From positions 872,639 to 936,638 of the forward strand of contig CAWHKZ010000011.1 of the NCBI GenBank assembly GCA_963830165.1: DNA of 64,000 bases, given 5' to 3'. Below are positions 49,284 to 58,550 of this stretch, piece after piece (positions within the stretch are counted from its first letter, which is position 1; every line of letters starts with the position of its first letter). Below the pieces are notes generated by a model. It was not told where the DNA came from and ran no database searches. It saw only the letters and a list, made by a program, of their open reading frames with translations. The position numbers were made by a program, and so were the translations under genes. Source of the DNA: Bog-756 sp963830165 (GTDB lineage: Bacteria > Actinomycetota > Acidimicrobiia > Acidimicrobiales > RAAP-2).

Positions 49284-49445
49284 GGTCCTCCTCGGTTGTG
49301 GCGCGCACCGCAGGCACCCCGGAAACGGGCGCCTGCACCGCGGGCGGTACCGGGTCGCTCAGTGTAGGTTCCCCGATGCCACAAGTATGCTCTTCCCCGT
49401 GCGCGAGAACCCACTTCCGCCCCGGACAGGACGAGGTCAGGGCCG

Positions 49446-50912
49446 GTGACGGCAGGCATCGTCGGGTGGGGCGCGTACCTCCCGTACTGGCGCCTCCAGC
49501 GCAGCGCCATCGGCGCCAGCCTCGGCTCACCGGCCGGGCGGGGCAGCCGGTCGGTCGCCTCGTACGACGAGGACACCACGACCATGGCGGTCGAAGCGTG
49601 TCGCCGGGCCCTGCGGGCCCTCGACGGCCCGCCACCCGGGGACCTGTTCTTCTCGACCCCCGCGCCGGCCTACCTCGACAAGACCAACGCCACGGCGATC
49701 CACGGGGCGCTCGAACTGCCCGGCTGGGCCGGCGCCTACGACACGGTCGGTTCCGTCCGCTCCTCGGTCGGGGCCCTCCGGTCCGCCCGGGCCGTCGCCG
49801 GCGACCACCGGTCCGTGGCCGTGCTGTCCGACCTGCGTACCGGACTGGCCGGCGGTCCCGAGGAACGCGACAGCGGTGACGGCGCGGCCGCCGTGGTCTT
49901 CGGCGGCCGGGACGACGCCGTCGTGGCCGAGTGGGTGGCCCACGCCGGGACGACCGCCGAGTTCCTCGACCGGTGGCGGACCCCGGGGGAGGCCGACTCC
50001 AAGGTGTGGGAGGAGCGCTTCGGCCAGGAGGTCTACGTCCCCCTGGCCAACCAGGCCTGGGCCGAGGCCCTCAAGTCGGCGGGCGTGGTGGCCACCGACG
50101 TCGACCACGTGGCCGTGGTCGGCCTGCACACCCGGGCCGTGGCCGCCGTCCGCACCTCGCTCGGCGCCCGGCCCGACGCGCTGGCCGACAACAGGGCGGC
50201 GACGGTCGGGAACCTGGGGGCCGCCGAGGTGGGCGTGGCCCTGGCCGACCTGCTGGAGCGGGCCGAGCCCGGCGCCCTCCTCGCCCTGGTCGTGGTGGCC
50301 GACGGTGCCGATGCGATCCTGCTGCGCGCCACCACCGCCCTCCCCGCCGCCCGGGAGGCCCGGCGCGCCGCGGGGCTGGCCGACGTGGCCGAGTTGGCGG
50401 CCTCGGGCGGGGCCGACGTGGCCTACACGCGGTTCCTCACCTGGCGGGGCGAGCTGCTGCGCGAGCCGCCCCGTCGCCCCGACCCCGAGCGCCCCGGCGC
50501 CCCGACGACGTGGCGCTCCACGGCGTGGAAGGGCGGATTCGAGGCCAGCGACTGCCGGGCCTGCGGGTTCCGCCACCTCCCGCCGGCCCGCGTGTGCCTG
50601 CGGTGCCGCACCATCGACGAGATGGACCCGGTCCGGCTCGCCGACGTGGGGGGCAGAGTCGCCACCTTCACCATCGACCGCCTGGCCTTCTCGATGTCGC
50701 CGCCGGTCATCGGGGCCGTGGTCGACTTCGACGGGGGTGGCCGCTACCGCTGCGAGATGACCGACGCCGACCCGGACGCCGTGGCCATCGGCACCCGGGT
50801 GGAGATGAGCTTCCGACGACTCAACACGGCCAGGGGCGTGCACAACTACTTCTGGAAGGCACGTCCGGTCGACGCGTCCGGTGGTTCCGATGACGATGGA
50901 GGGAACGCATGA
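49446..50912 (+). CDS. HMG-CoA-synthase/KASIII-like domain fused to DUF35 Zn-ribbon/OB-fold; catalytic Cys missing
   Basis: 488 residues. Residues 1-340 have the thiolase-superfamily fold of HMG-CoA synthase (IVGWGAYLPYWRL, DEDTTTMAVEACRRAL, SGDGAAAVVFG, VGNLGAAEVGVALADLLE). At the nucleophile loop the sequence is DTVGSVRSSVGAL: the expected Cys is Val104, so condensation chemistry is not expected. Residues about 355-480 are a DUF35 module with zinc ligands Cys370, Cys373, Cys384, Cys387 and an OB-fold (ATFTIDRLAFS). It overlaps the thiolase gene by 4 nt. Likely a partner or acyl-CoA-handling subunit of that thiolase or a retro-aldolase, by analogy with DUF35 complexes. Confidence 0.87.
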   Translation: MTAGIVGWGAYLPYWRLQRSAIGASLGSPAGRGSRSVASYDEDTTTMAVEACRRALRALDGPPPGDLFFSTPAPAYLDKTNATAIHGALELPGWAGAYDTVGSVRSSVGALRSARAVAGDHRSVAVLSDLRTGLAGGPEERDSGDGAAAVVFGGRDDAVVAEWVAHAGTTAEFLDRWRTPGEADSKVWEERFGQEVYVPLANQAWAEALKSAGVVATDVDHVAVVGLHTRAVAAVRTSLGARPDALADNRAATVGNLGAAEVGVALADLLERAEPGALLALVVVADGADAILLRATTALPAAREARRAAGLADVAELAASGGADVAYTRFLTWRGELLREPPRRPDPERPGAPTTWRSTAWKGGFEASDCRACGFRHLPPARVCLRCRTIDEMDPVRLADVGGRVATFTIDRLAFSMSPPVIGAVVDFDGGGRYRCEMTDADPDAVAIGTRVEMSFRRLNTARGVHNYFWKARPVDASGGSDDDGGNA

Positions 50913-52111
50913 GCTCGAACGGGATCCGCGACCGGGTGGCCATCGTGGGGATGGGGTGCACGCCGTTCGGCGAGCGGTGGGACAAGGGTGTCGACGACCT
51001 CCTGATCGACGCGGCCAAGGACACCGTCGCCTCGGCCGGCGTCACCCTGGACGACATCGACGCGTTCTGGCTCGGCACCATGACCTCGGGTACCTCGGGC
51101 GTCACCCTGGCCAAGCCACTCAAGATCGACTACAAGCCCGTCACCCGCGTGGAGAACTTCTGCGCCACCGGCTCCGAGGCGTTCCGCAACGCCTGCTACG
51201 CAGTGGCCTCCGGCGCCTACGACCTGGCCATGGCCATCGGCGTGGAGAAGCTGAAGGACACCGGGTACTCCGGACTCACCGGCATCCGGCCCGTGGGCGA
51301 CGGGACCGATGCCGCCCTGTCGTCCCCGGCCGCCTTCTCCTTCGTGGCCCCCTCCTACGCCGAGCGCTACGGGGTGGACCCCGAGGAGATGAAGCAGGTG
51401 ATGAGCCGCATCGCCTGGAAGAACCACCGCAACGGCGCGGTCAACCCGCGGGCGCAGTTCCGCAAGGAGATCTCGATGGAGGCCATCACGAAGTCCCCGC
51501 TGGTGGCCGGGGACCTCGGGGTCTACGACTGCAGCGGGGTCAGCGACGGCTCGGCGGCGGCCATCATCTGCCGGGCCGAGGACGCCCACCGCTACACCGA
51601 CCACCCGCTCTACGTGAAGGCACTGAGCTTCGTGGCCGGTCCCGGTGGCGGCCCCATCGACCCCGACTACGACTACACCACCTTCCCCGAGGTGGTCCGC
51701 TCGGCCGAGGACGCCTACCGGCAGGCCGGGATCACCGACCCCCGGGCGTCGCTGGCCATGGCCGAGGTGCACGACTGCTTCACCCCGACCGAACTGGTGC
51801 TCATGGAGGACATGGGGTTCTCCGAGCGGGGCCTGGGCTGGAAGGACGTCCTCGCCGGGACCTTCGACCGGGACGGCGAGCTGCCGGTCAACCCCGACGG
51901 CGGCCTGAAGAGCTTCGGGCACCCGATCGGGGCATCGGGCCTGCGGATGCTGTTCGAGTGCTGGCTGCAACTGCGCTCGGAGGCCCCGCCCGAGCGCCAG
52001 ATCGCCACCGTGTCCGAGGGGCGCACCCTCGGCCTCACCCACAACCTCGGCGGCGCCCCCGGCGAGTGCGTGAGCTTCGTGGCCATCGTCGGGCCCGAGC
52101 TGTCGGACTGA
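50909..52111 (+). CDS. thiolase, SCP-x/Ltp-like acetyl-CoA acyltransferase
   Basis: 400 residues. Nucleophile Cys85 in VENFCATGSEAFRNAC, HDCFTPTEL in place of NEAF, SFGHPIGASGLRM with catalytic His, and a C-terminal THNLGGAPGECVSF where the classical CxG motif is altered, all features of SCP2/Ltp-type thiolases. Such proteins pair with DUF35 partners: Ltp2-ChsH2 in steroid side-chain retro-aldol cleavage and the archaeal thiolase-HMGCS-DUF35 complex. The 4-nt overlap with the upstream HMGCS-like/DUF35 fusion strongly supports a complex. Confidence 0.9.
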   Translation: MSSNGIRDRVAIVGMGCTPFGERWDKGVDDLLIDAAKDTVASAGVTLDDIDAFWLGTMTSGTSGVTLAKPLKIDYKPVTRVENFCATGSEAFRNACYAVASGAYDLAMAIGVEKLKDTGYSGLTGIRPVGDGTDAALSSPAAFSFVAPSYAERYGVDPEEMKQVMSRIAWKNHRNGAVNPRAQFRKEISMEAITKSPLVAGDLGVYDCSGVSDGSAAAIICRAEDAHRYTDHPLYVKALSFVAGPGGGPIDPDYDYTTFPEVVRSAEDAYRQAGITDPRASLAMAEVHDCFTPTELVLMEDMGFSERGLGWKDVLAGTFDRDGELPVNPDGGLKSFGHPIGASGLRMLFECWLQLRSEAPPERQIATVSEGRTLGLTHNLGGAPGECVSFVAIVGPELSD

Positions 52112-52126
52112 GTCCCGTCGGGACGG

Positions 52127-53317
52127 TCAGGCGGGCACGCCCACGCCCATCAGGCCGGCGAGGTTGCCGCCCATGATCTTGGCCACGGTGTCCCGGTCCA
52201 TGCCCTCGAGTTCGTCGACGTAGGTGATCGGGTCGGCCAGACCCTCGGGGTGGGGGTAGTCGCTGCCGAAGAGCACGTGGTCGGCGCCGACGAGGTCCAC
52301 CAGCGCCTGGAGGTTGTCCTCCCAGAACGGGTTGACGTAGACGTTGCGCAGGAAGGCCTCGGTCGGGTCCTCGTCGAACTGGTGGGGCATCTTGGCGTAG
52401 AGGTCGCCGAGGTCGTGGAGCAGGTGGCGCACCCAGTTCGCCCCGTTCTCCACAGCGGCCACCTTGAGGTCGGGGAACCGGGTGAAGGCTCCGTGGCACA
52501 CCATGGCGGCCATGGTGTCGACGATCGGCCGCTTGCCCTGCGAGATGGCCCGGAAGGCCGACGGCTGGAACGGGAGGAACTCCGAGCTGCCCTCCCACCA
52601 GTTGGCGATCTCGCTGTAGCCGCTGTCCGAGGCGTGCATGCCCACGAGCAGGCCGGCCTCCTGGATCCGCTCCCAGATGGGGTCGAAGAGGGGCAGGCCG
52701 GGCGACCGGGTGCCGCGCAGGCCGGGTACCGGTGCCGGGCGGATCAGCACGCAGCGCGCGCCCCGCTCGATGACCAGGTCGAGTTCGGCCAGCGCGTCGT
52801 CGACCATTCCCATGGCGATCACCGGCGTGGCGAAGATCCGGCCCTCGTAGTCGTAGCGCCACGTCTCGTACATCCACTCGTTGAGCCCGTGCACCAGGGC
52901 CTGGATCAGCTCGGGGTCGTCCTTCAGGCGCTCCTCGATGAGGCTGGCCAGGGTCGGGAACATCAGGGCCCGGTCGATGCCGAGCTCGTCCATGAGCGCG
53001 AGGCGCGGCTCGGGGGCGCGGAAGCCCGGGAGGCACCGGATGGGCTCGCCGATGAGCTCCCGGTAGGACTTCCCCTCGGGGTTGCCGTGCCGGTAGAACT
53101 CCTCCTGGGCGCCGGGCGCGGCCACCACGTCGAAGGTCGGATTCGGGATGTACTCGCTGATGGTCCCGCGCACCACGATCTTGGTCCGTCCCCGGACGTC
53201 GATGTAGTCGATGGCCTTGGCGTACTTCTCGGGGAGGAACTTGGTCAGCGCCTCCTTCGTCTCGTACATGTGGTTGTCGGCGTCGAAGACCGGGACGTCG
53301 AGCGTGCGGGATGGCAT
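52127..53317 (-). CDS. amidohydrolase family 2 (ACMSD-like), paralogue of the 29493 gene
   Basis: 396 residues, same length and architecture as the protein at 29493-30683: FDADNHMYETKEAL, ALMFPTLASLIEERL, MHASDSGYSEIANWWEG, AAVENGANWVRHL, NPFWEDNLQALVDLVGADHVLFGSDYPHPEGLADP. Metal-binding residues are conserved. ATG at 53317 is preceded by GGGGGAA 6 bp upstream; ATG 53332 is an alternative. Convergent with the thiolase (15 bp between stops). Substrate unknown; presence of two paralogues beside acyl-CoA clusters suggests parallel pathways. Confidence 0.88.
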   Translation of the reverse strand: MPSRTLDVPVFDADNHMYETKEALTKFLPEKYAKAIDYIDVRGRTKIVVRGTISEYIPNPTFDVVAAPGAQEEFYRHGNPEGKSYRELIGEPIRCLPGFRAPEPRLALMDELGIDRALMFPTLASLIEERLKDDPELIQALVHGLNEWMYETWRYDYEGRIFATPVIAMGMVDDALAELDLVIERGARCVLIRPAPVPGLRGTRSPGLPLFDPIWERIQEAGLLVGMHASDSGYSEIANWWEGSSEFLPFQPSAFRAISQGKRPIVDTMAAMVCHGAFTRFPDLKVAAVENGANWVRHLLHDLGDLYAKMPHQFDEDPTEAFLRNVYVNPFWEDNLQALVDLVGADHVLFGSDYPHPEGLADPITYVDELEGMDRDTVAKIMGGNLAGLMGVGVPA

Positions 53318-53493
53318 CGGTGATTCCCCCATTTCAGTTGCCGGAGGGGTGCCGGGCGCCGCGTCGAGCGTCCTCCCCCTGGTGTTCGGCAGCGGACGAC
53401 GAGCCGTCCCGCCGGACGGCACCGACGCTACCACCGCCCGTTCCGGCTCTCCCGACTCCACGGCCCGCACGGTCCGCCCCGCCGGGTCCCGGG

Positions 53494-53979
53494 TCACCGG
53501 TCGGCCGGCACCCCGGTGTCCCGACCGGGAGCCGCGGCGGACGGGCCGGCGGATCCGTTGCCGTCGGTGGGACGGGGCGGGGAGATCGAGAACGCGACCG
53601 TGCCCAGCGCGCACAGTTCGCCACTGCCGACATCGGTCACCTCGACGGTCACGACGGCGAGGGTGCGGCCCCGGCGGGCCACCTTGGCCGTGGCCAGCGC
53701 GGGGCCGACGGTGACCCCGCGCAGGTAGTGGATGGTCATGTCGGCCGTGGCCACGGCCTCGCGGGGGCCCTCGGCGACCACCGTCCGCCCGGCCACCACG
53801 TCGACCAGCGTGGCCAGCAGGCCGCCCTGGAGCGCGCCACGCGGGTTGGTGACCCGGTCGTGGATGTCCATCTCCATGGCCAGGTCGGCGTCGGGGTGCT
53901 CGACGTCGCGGAAGTTGAGCTGCTGGATCAGGTGCATGCCCGAGTCGATGACCCGCTCGTGCTCGGCGGCAGCCGTCAC
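53494..53979 (-). CDS. PaaI-like hotdog thioesterase
   Basis: 161 residues, single hotdog domain: NPRGALQGGLLATLVDVVAGRTV (the HGG-type loop has Gln-Gly-Gly), ATADMTIHYLRGVTVGPALATAKVARRGRTLAVVTVEV, ELCALGTVAFSI. Likely hydrolyses an acyl- or aryl-CoA. GTG start at 53979 overlaps the ALDH stop by 4 nt, so the two form an operon. The C-terminal 20 residues are low-complexity. Confidence 0.88.
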   Translation of the reverse strand: MTAAAEHERVIDSGMHLIQQLNFRDVEHPDADLAMEMDIHDRVTNPRGALQGGLLATLVDVVAGRTVVAEGPREAVATADMTIHYLRGVTVGPALATAKVARRGRTLAVVTVEVTDVGSGELCALGTVAFSISPPRPTDGNGSAGPSAAAPGRDTGVPADR

Positions 53980-55466
53980 AGGCCACCCGCGATGGTCTTG
54001 GTCTCCAGGTACTGCTCGAAGCCCTCGAGGCCGTTCTGCCGGCCGAGCCCGCTCGCCTTGTACCCGCCGAAGGGGGAGGCGGCGCTGTAGTAGACGCCAC
54101 CGTTGACGCTGACCGTACCGGAGCGGATCCGCCGGGCCACGGCCAGCGCGCGCTCCTCGGAGGCGGAGGTCACCGCGCCGGACAGCCCGTACTCGCTGTC
54201 GTTGGCGATGCGCACGGCGTCCTCGTCGTCGCGGAAGGGGATGAGGACCAGCACGGGCCCGAAGATCTCCTCGCGCGCGATCCGCATCGAGTTGTCGACG
54301 TCGGCGAAGAGGGTGGGCTCGACGAAGTAGCCCTTGTCGAGGTGGGCCGGCCGGCCGCCGCCGCAGACCAGGCGGGCGCCCTCGTCGACACCGGCCTGGA
54401 TGTAGCCGAGGACCCGCTCCCGCTGGCGGGCGCTGACCACCGGTCCCATGATGTTGCCCGGATCGGTCGGGTCGCCGTAGGTGACGGTCGCCATGGCGGC
54501 CGCGGCGAGCGCCACCGCCTCCTCGTAGCGGGACTCGTGCACCAGGGTCCGGGTGAGCATGGCGCAGCCCTGGCCGGCGTGCATGCACATGAAGCCGAAG
54601 AAGGCCATCTTGGTCTCGAGGTCGGCGTCCTCCAGGATGATGTCGGCCGACTTGCCGCCCAGCTCGAGGAAGAGGCGCTTGAGGGTCGGGGCACCGGCGG
54701 CCATGATCCTCCGGCCGGTGGCGGTGGACCCGGTGAAGGAGATGAGGTCGACGCGGGGGTCGACCACCAGCTGCTCGCCCACCAGGTGGTCCGACGAGGG
54801 CACGACGTTGACCACGCCGTCGGGGATGTCGGTCTGCTCGGCGATCAGCCGACCGATCCGGGTGGACGTCCACGGGGTGTCCGGTGCGGGCTTCACCACC
54901 ATCGTGTTGCCGGTGGCCAGCGCCTGCCCGAGCTTGTTGAGGAGGATCTCCACGGGGTAGTTCCAGGGGATGATGGCCCCGACCACGCCGACCGGCTCCT
55001 TCACCACCTTCTGCCAGCTGTGCATGCCGAACGCGTCGTTGTCGGGCAGCGGGCGCTCCCAGGCGAACGTGTCGATCTGCTCGGCCGGCCACAGCAGCGA
55101 CTCGGCGAGCGGGGCGTCGAGCTGGGCCATCGTCGTCACCATGACCGGGGTGCCGACCTCGGCCACCAGCTCGGCCCGGAGCAGCTCCTGCTCGCCGACG
55201 ATGGCCTCGTGGAGCTGGCGCAGGCAGCGCTGGCGCAGCGCCCGGTCGGTGGACCACCCGGTCTCGTCGAAGGACCGCCGGGCGGCGGCTATCGCACGGT
55301 CCATGTCGGGGGCGGTGGCGTCCGTGGTCTGACCCAGCACCTCCTCGGTGGCCGGGTTGACGTTGTCGAACGCGCCGCCGGCGGTGGCCTCGACCAGCGC
55401 GCCGTCGATCATCATGCGGAACTCGCCGGGAGTGACCCCGGTGGTGGTCGGGTCGGTGGTCGTCAT
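53976..55466 (-). CDS. aldehyde dehydrogenase family protein
   Basis: 496 residues. Asn in VGAIIPWNYPVEI, Glu in LFLELGGKSADI, catalytic Cys in HAGQGCAMLTR; EEIFGPVLVLIPFRD and the C-terminal FGGYKASGLGRQNGLEGFEQYLETKTI are family-typical. ATG at 55466 with ACCGAGGAG upstream; the longer frame is not supported. Operon with the thioesterase. Similar overall to the ALDH at 27471. Confidence 0.94.
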   Translation of the reverse strand: MTTTDPTTTGVTPGEFRMMIDGALVEATAGGAFDNVNPATEEVLGQTTDATAPDMDRAIAAARRSFDETGWSTDRALRQRCLRQLHEAIVGEQELLRAELVAEVGTPVMVTTMAQLDAPLAESLLWPAEQIDTFAWERPLPDNDAFGMHSWQKVVKEPVGVVGAIIPWNYPVEILLNKLGQALATGNTMVVKPAPDTPWTSTRIGRLIAEQTDIPDGVVNVVPSSDHLVGEQLVVDPRVDLISFTGSTATGRRIMAAGAPTLKRLFLELGGKSADIILEDADLETKMAFFGFMCMHAGQGCAMLTRTLVHESRYEEAVALAAAAMATVTYGDPTDPGNIMGPVVSARQRERVLGYIQAGVDEGARLVCGGGRPAHLDKGYFVEPTLFADVDNSMRIAREEIFGPVLVLIPFRDDEDAVRIANDSEYGLSGAVTSASEERALAVARRIRSGTVSVNGGVYYSAASPFGGYKASGLGRQNGLEGFEQYLETKTIAGGL

Positions 55467-55776
55467 GGCACGGCTCCTCGGTGACGGCGCCGCGGACGCG
55501 TGGTGGGACGCGATCCGGGCTGGACGTTTCGGACGGACCCGGGGACTGGACACCCGGCCACCGCGTGAGCCATCCCCCTGGCCGGGATCGTAACGACCGG
55601 CACCTCGGGCGGTCAAGGGACGAGCCCGCCGGCGGAGGCGTGGCGGACCGGCCGGGCGACCGCGGGCCCATCGGGCGGTCCGGGTGGGAATGGGCTACAA
55701 CGTGGGCCATGTGGCGCGCCGCACACCTCCCGTCGACCCGGTCGGGTCACTGCGGAGCCGGGGGGCGGCGGCCCCG
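55467..55776. other. 310-bp divergent spacer between ALDH and ACAD
   Basis: No gene or repeat seen. One A/T-richer patch, GGGCTACAACGTGG around 55691-55704, contains TACAAC, a weak -10 for the plus strand. In-frame GTG codons at 55684, 55702 and 55711 could extend the ACAD N-terminus, so part of this spacer may be translated. Confidence 0.4.
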
Positions 55777-56937
55777 GTGAACCTGGCCCTCTCCGCCGAC
55801 GAGGAGCGGTTCCGCGACGAGGTGCGGGCGTGGCTCGACGCCAACGTGGAGCCGACGCCGGAGTTCGACTCGTTCGACGAGGAGTTCGCCTGGGGCCGCC
55901 GGTGGCAGGCGCGCCTGGCCGAGGACCGGTGGGTGGGGATCCACTGGCCCGCCGAGTACGGCGGGCGGGGGGCCACGCCGCTCGAGGTGGCCATCTTCAA
56001 CATGGAGTACGCCCGGTCCCGCGCTCCCCAGCCGGTCAACCGGACCGGGGTCAACCTGGTCGGGCCGACGCTCCTCACCCACGCGACCGACGCCCAGCGC
56101 ACCCGGTGGCTGCCCGGCATCCTGTCGGCCGGCGAGATCTGGTGCCAGCTGTTCAGCGAGCCGGGCGCCGGCTCCGACCTGGCCGGCCTGTCCACCCGGG
56201 CCACGCCGGTCGACGACGGATGGGTGGTCGGCGGCCAGAAGGTGTGGACCAGCTACGCCCAGTTCTCCCGGTGGGGCATCGCCTTGGTGCGCACCGACCC
56301 CGACGCCCCGCGCCACCACGGGATCACCTGCATGGCCGTCGACATGCAGGCGCCCGGCATCGACGTCCGGCCACTGGTGACGATGACCGGGGAGGCCGAG
56401 TTCAACGAGGTCTTCTTCGACGACGTCTTCGTGCCCGGGGACTGCGTCATCGGCGCGGTCCACTCCGGGTGGTCGGTGGCCAACACGACGCTGGCCCACG
56501 AACGGGGGACGACCTTCCCGTTCAAGGAGCAGGTGGTCCACGAGGTCTACCTGGACCAGCTCCTCGACCTGGCGGCGGCCCGGGGATCCTTCGACGACCC
56601 GCTCGTGGCCGACCAGCTGGTCGACGCCTACGTGAAGCTGCGCGTGCTCCGTTTCCACAATTGGCGGACGATGACCCGCCTGGCCCGGGGGGTCGAGCCC
56701 GGACCCGAGTCGAGCGTGGTGAAGCTGGCCTGGACGGACATGACCCAGCAGCTGTCCGACGCCGCTCTGTCGGTGGTGGGGGAGGCCTCGCCGCTGTGGT
56801 CCGGGGCCGACGGCGACCCCGGGCGGGGCCGGTGGCAGCGCCAGTGGCTGTGGTCCAAGGCCGCCTCCATCGCCGGCGGCACCTCGGAGATCCAGCGCAC
56901 GATCATCGGTGACCGGATCCTCGGTCTGCCCCGCTGA
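55777..56937 (+). CDS. acyl-CoA dehydrogenase
   Basis: 386 residues from GTG 55777, chosen because homology begins at LALSADEERFRDEVRAWLDANV; upstream in-frame starts add up to 31 poorly conserved residues. QLFSEPGAGSDLAGLSTRA, WVVGGQKVWTSYAQFSRW, catalytic-Glu helix TLAHERGTTF, and the C-terminal ASIAGGTSEIQRTIIGDRILGL are intact. Single-gene ACAD of the FadE type found with steroid or fatty-acid operons. Convergent with an acyl-CoA synthetase. Confidence 0.9.
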   Translation: MNLALSADEERFRDEVRAWLDANVEPTPEFDSFDEEFAWGRRWQARLAEDRWVGIHWPAEYGGRGATPLEVAIFNMEYARSRAPQPVNRTGVNLVGPTLLTHATDAQRTRWLPGILSAGEIWCQLFSEPGAGSDLAGLSTRATPVDDGWVVGGQKVWTSYAQFSRWGIALVRTDPDAPRHHGITCMAVDMQAPGIDVRPLVTMTGEAEFNEVFFDDVFVPGDCVIGAVHSGWSVANTTLAHERGTTFPFKEQVVHEVYLDQLLDLAAARGSFDDPLVADQLVDAYVKLRVLRFHNWRTMTRLARGVEPGPESSVVKLAWTDMTQQLSDAALSVVGEASPLWSGADGDPGRGRWQRQWLWSKAASIAGGTSEIQRTIIGDRILGLPR

Positions 56938-56969
56938 TCCCGGCGCACCGCCGGGGGAGGGCGGCCCGG

Positions 56970-58550
56970 TCAGAGGATGCGGGAGCTGTGGCCCTCCCAG
57001 TAGGGCTCGCGCAGCAGCCGTTTGAAGAGCTTGCCGTTCGGGTCGCGGGGCATGTCCGCGACCACGTCGACCGAGCGCGGGCACTTGTAGGGCGCGAGCC
57101 GCTCGCGGCACCAGGCGAGGAGCTCGTCCTCCGCCACCGGTGCCTCCGGGTCGGCGAAGAGCACCACGGCCTTGACCGCCTCGCCCATCTCCTCGTCGGG
57201 GACGCCGAAGACGGCGACGTCGGCGACGGCCGGATGGCCGGCGAGGACGTGCTCGGCCTCGCGCGGGTAGATGTTCACGCCGCCGGACACCACCATGTCG
57301 GCCACCCGGTCGGTGAGGTAGAGGTAGCCGTCCTCGTCGACGCGGCCGACGTCGCCGAGGGTGCGCCAGCCGTGGCGGTCCTGGATCGACGCGGTCTTCT
57401 CGGGGTCGTTGTGATAGCCGAACTCCCGGCCCCCGGCGAAGTAGACGGTGCCCGTCTCGCCGGTCGGCACCTCCTCGCCGTCGGCCCCGACGATGTGCAG
57501 CTCCCCCCGGGGCAGGCCCACCGAGCCCGGGTGGTCGAGCCACTCGGCCGGCCCGATGAACGAGGACCCGATGTCCTCGGTGCCGGCGTAGTACTCGTAG
57601 ATGATCGGGCCCCACCAGTCGAGCATCCGGCGCTTGACGTCCACGGGGCACGGCGCCGCGGCGTGGACGACGTAGCGGAGGCTGGAGAGGTCGGCCGCGT
57701 CGCGCTCGGCGGCCGGCAGGCGCAGCATCCGGGTGAACATGGTGGGGACGAACTGGGCGTGGGTCACCCGGTGGTGCCCGATGGCGGCCAGGCAGGCCGA
57801 CGCGTCGAAGGACTCCATCACCACGACGGTGGCGCCGAGCCGGTGCATGGCCATGGAGTACACCAGCGGGGCCGAGTGGTAGAGCGGGGCGGGGGAGAGG
57901 TACACCGCGCCCCCGTCGACGCCCATGGCCCCGATCCCGGTGGCGATCACCACCGCCGGGGACTCGGGGTGGCCGGGTACCGTGACGCCGAGCGGCTTGG
58001 CCACGCCCTTCGGGACGCCGGTCGTGCCCGACGAGTAGAGCATCTCGCGCCCCTCGGCCTCGTCGTCGAGCGGAGCCGGGGGCTCGGACTCCAGGACCTC
58101 CGCATAGGGGGTGAACCCCTCGGCCCGGCCGCCGGCGACGATGCGCAGCGGCACGCCGCCGAGGGCGAGGGAGCCGGCCACGTCGGCCAGGCCCGCGCTG
58201 ATCACGAGAGCTGCGGCCCCGCAGTCCTCGAGGATGTACTGGGCCTCGTCCCGCCGCAGGTGGCTGTTGAGGGCCGTGTAGAAGAGCCCGGCCCGCTGGG
58301 CGGCCCAGGCCGCCTCGAGGAACGCCGAGCTGTTCTCCATCATGAGGGCCACGTGGTCGCCGACCTGCAGCCCGGCCCGGCGGAAGGCCCGCGCCAACCG
58401 CGTCGAGCGCTCGTCGAGCTGCCGGTACGTGGTGACCGAGCCCGAGCCCGTCATGATCACGGCGGCCCGGTCGGGGTGCTCGGCGGCCCGGGCTCCGAGG
58501 TGCATGCGGTAGGGCGACGTCGTGCCGTCCCCGGCCCCGCCCGTGCTCAC
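56970..58550 (-). CDS. acyl-CoA synthetase (class I adenylate-forming)
   Basis: 526 residues. MLYSSGTTGVPKGV phosphate loop, IYEYYAGTEDIGSSF (A5, AGTE type), GWRTLGDVGRVDEDGYLYLTDRVADMVVSGGVNIYPREAEHVL, and RDPNGKLFKRLLREPY with the catalytic Lys. GTG start at 58550 overlaps the SDR stop by 4 nt, so SDR and synthetase are coupled. The AGTE/SGGVNIYP pattern resembles FadD3/FadD17/19-type ligases used on steroid or long-chain acids; exact substrate unknown. Confidence 0.92.
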   Translation of the reverse strand: MSTGGAGDGTTSPYRMHLGARAAEHPDRAAVIMTGSGSVTTYRQLDERSTRLARAFRRAGLQVGDHVALMMENSSAFLEAAWAAQRAGLFYTALNSHLRRDEAQYILEDCGAAALVISAGLADVAGSLALGGVPLRIVAGGRAEGFTPYAEVLESEPPAPLDDEAEGREMLYSSGTTGVPKGVAKPLGVTVPGHPESPAVVIATGIGAMGVDGGAVYLSPAPLYHSAPLVYSMAMHRLGATVVVMESFDASACLAAIGHHRVTHAQFVPTMFTRMLRLPAAERDAADLSSLRYVVHAAAPCPVDVKRRMLDWWGPIIYEYYAGTEDIGSSFIGPAEWLDHPGSVGLPRGELHIVGADGEEVPTGETGTVYFAGGREFGYHNDPEKTASIQDRHGWRTLGDVGRVDEDGYLYLTDRVADMVVSGGVNIYPREAEHVLAGHPAVADVAVFGVPDEEMGEAVKAVVLFADPEAPVAEDELLAWCRERLAPYKCPRSVDVVADMPRDPNGKLFKRLLREPYWEGHSSRIL

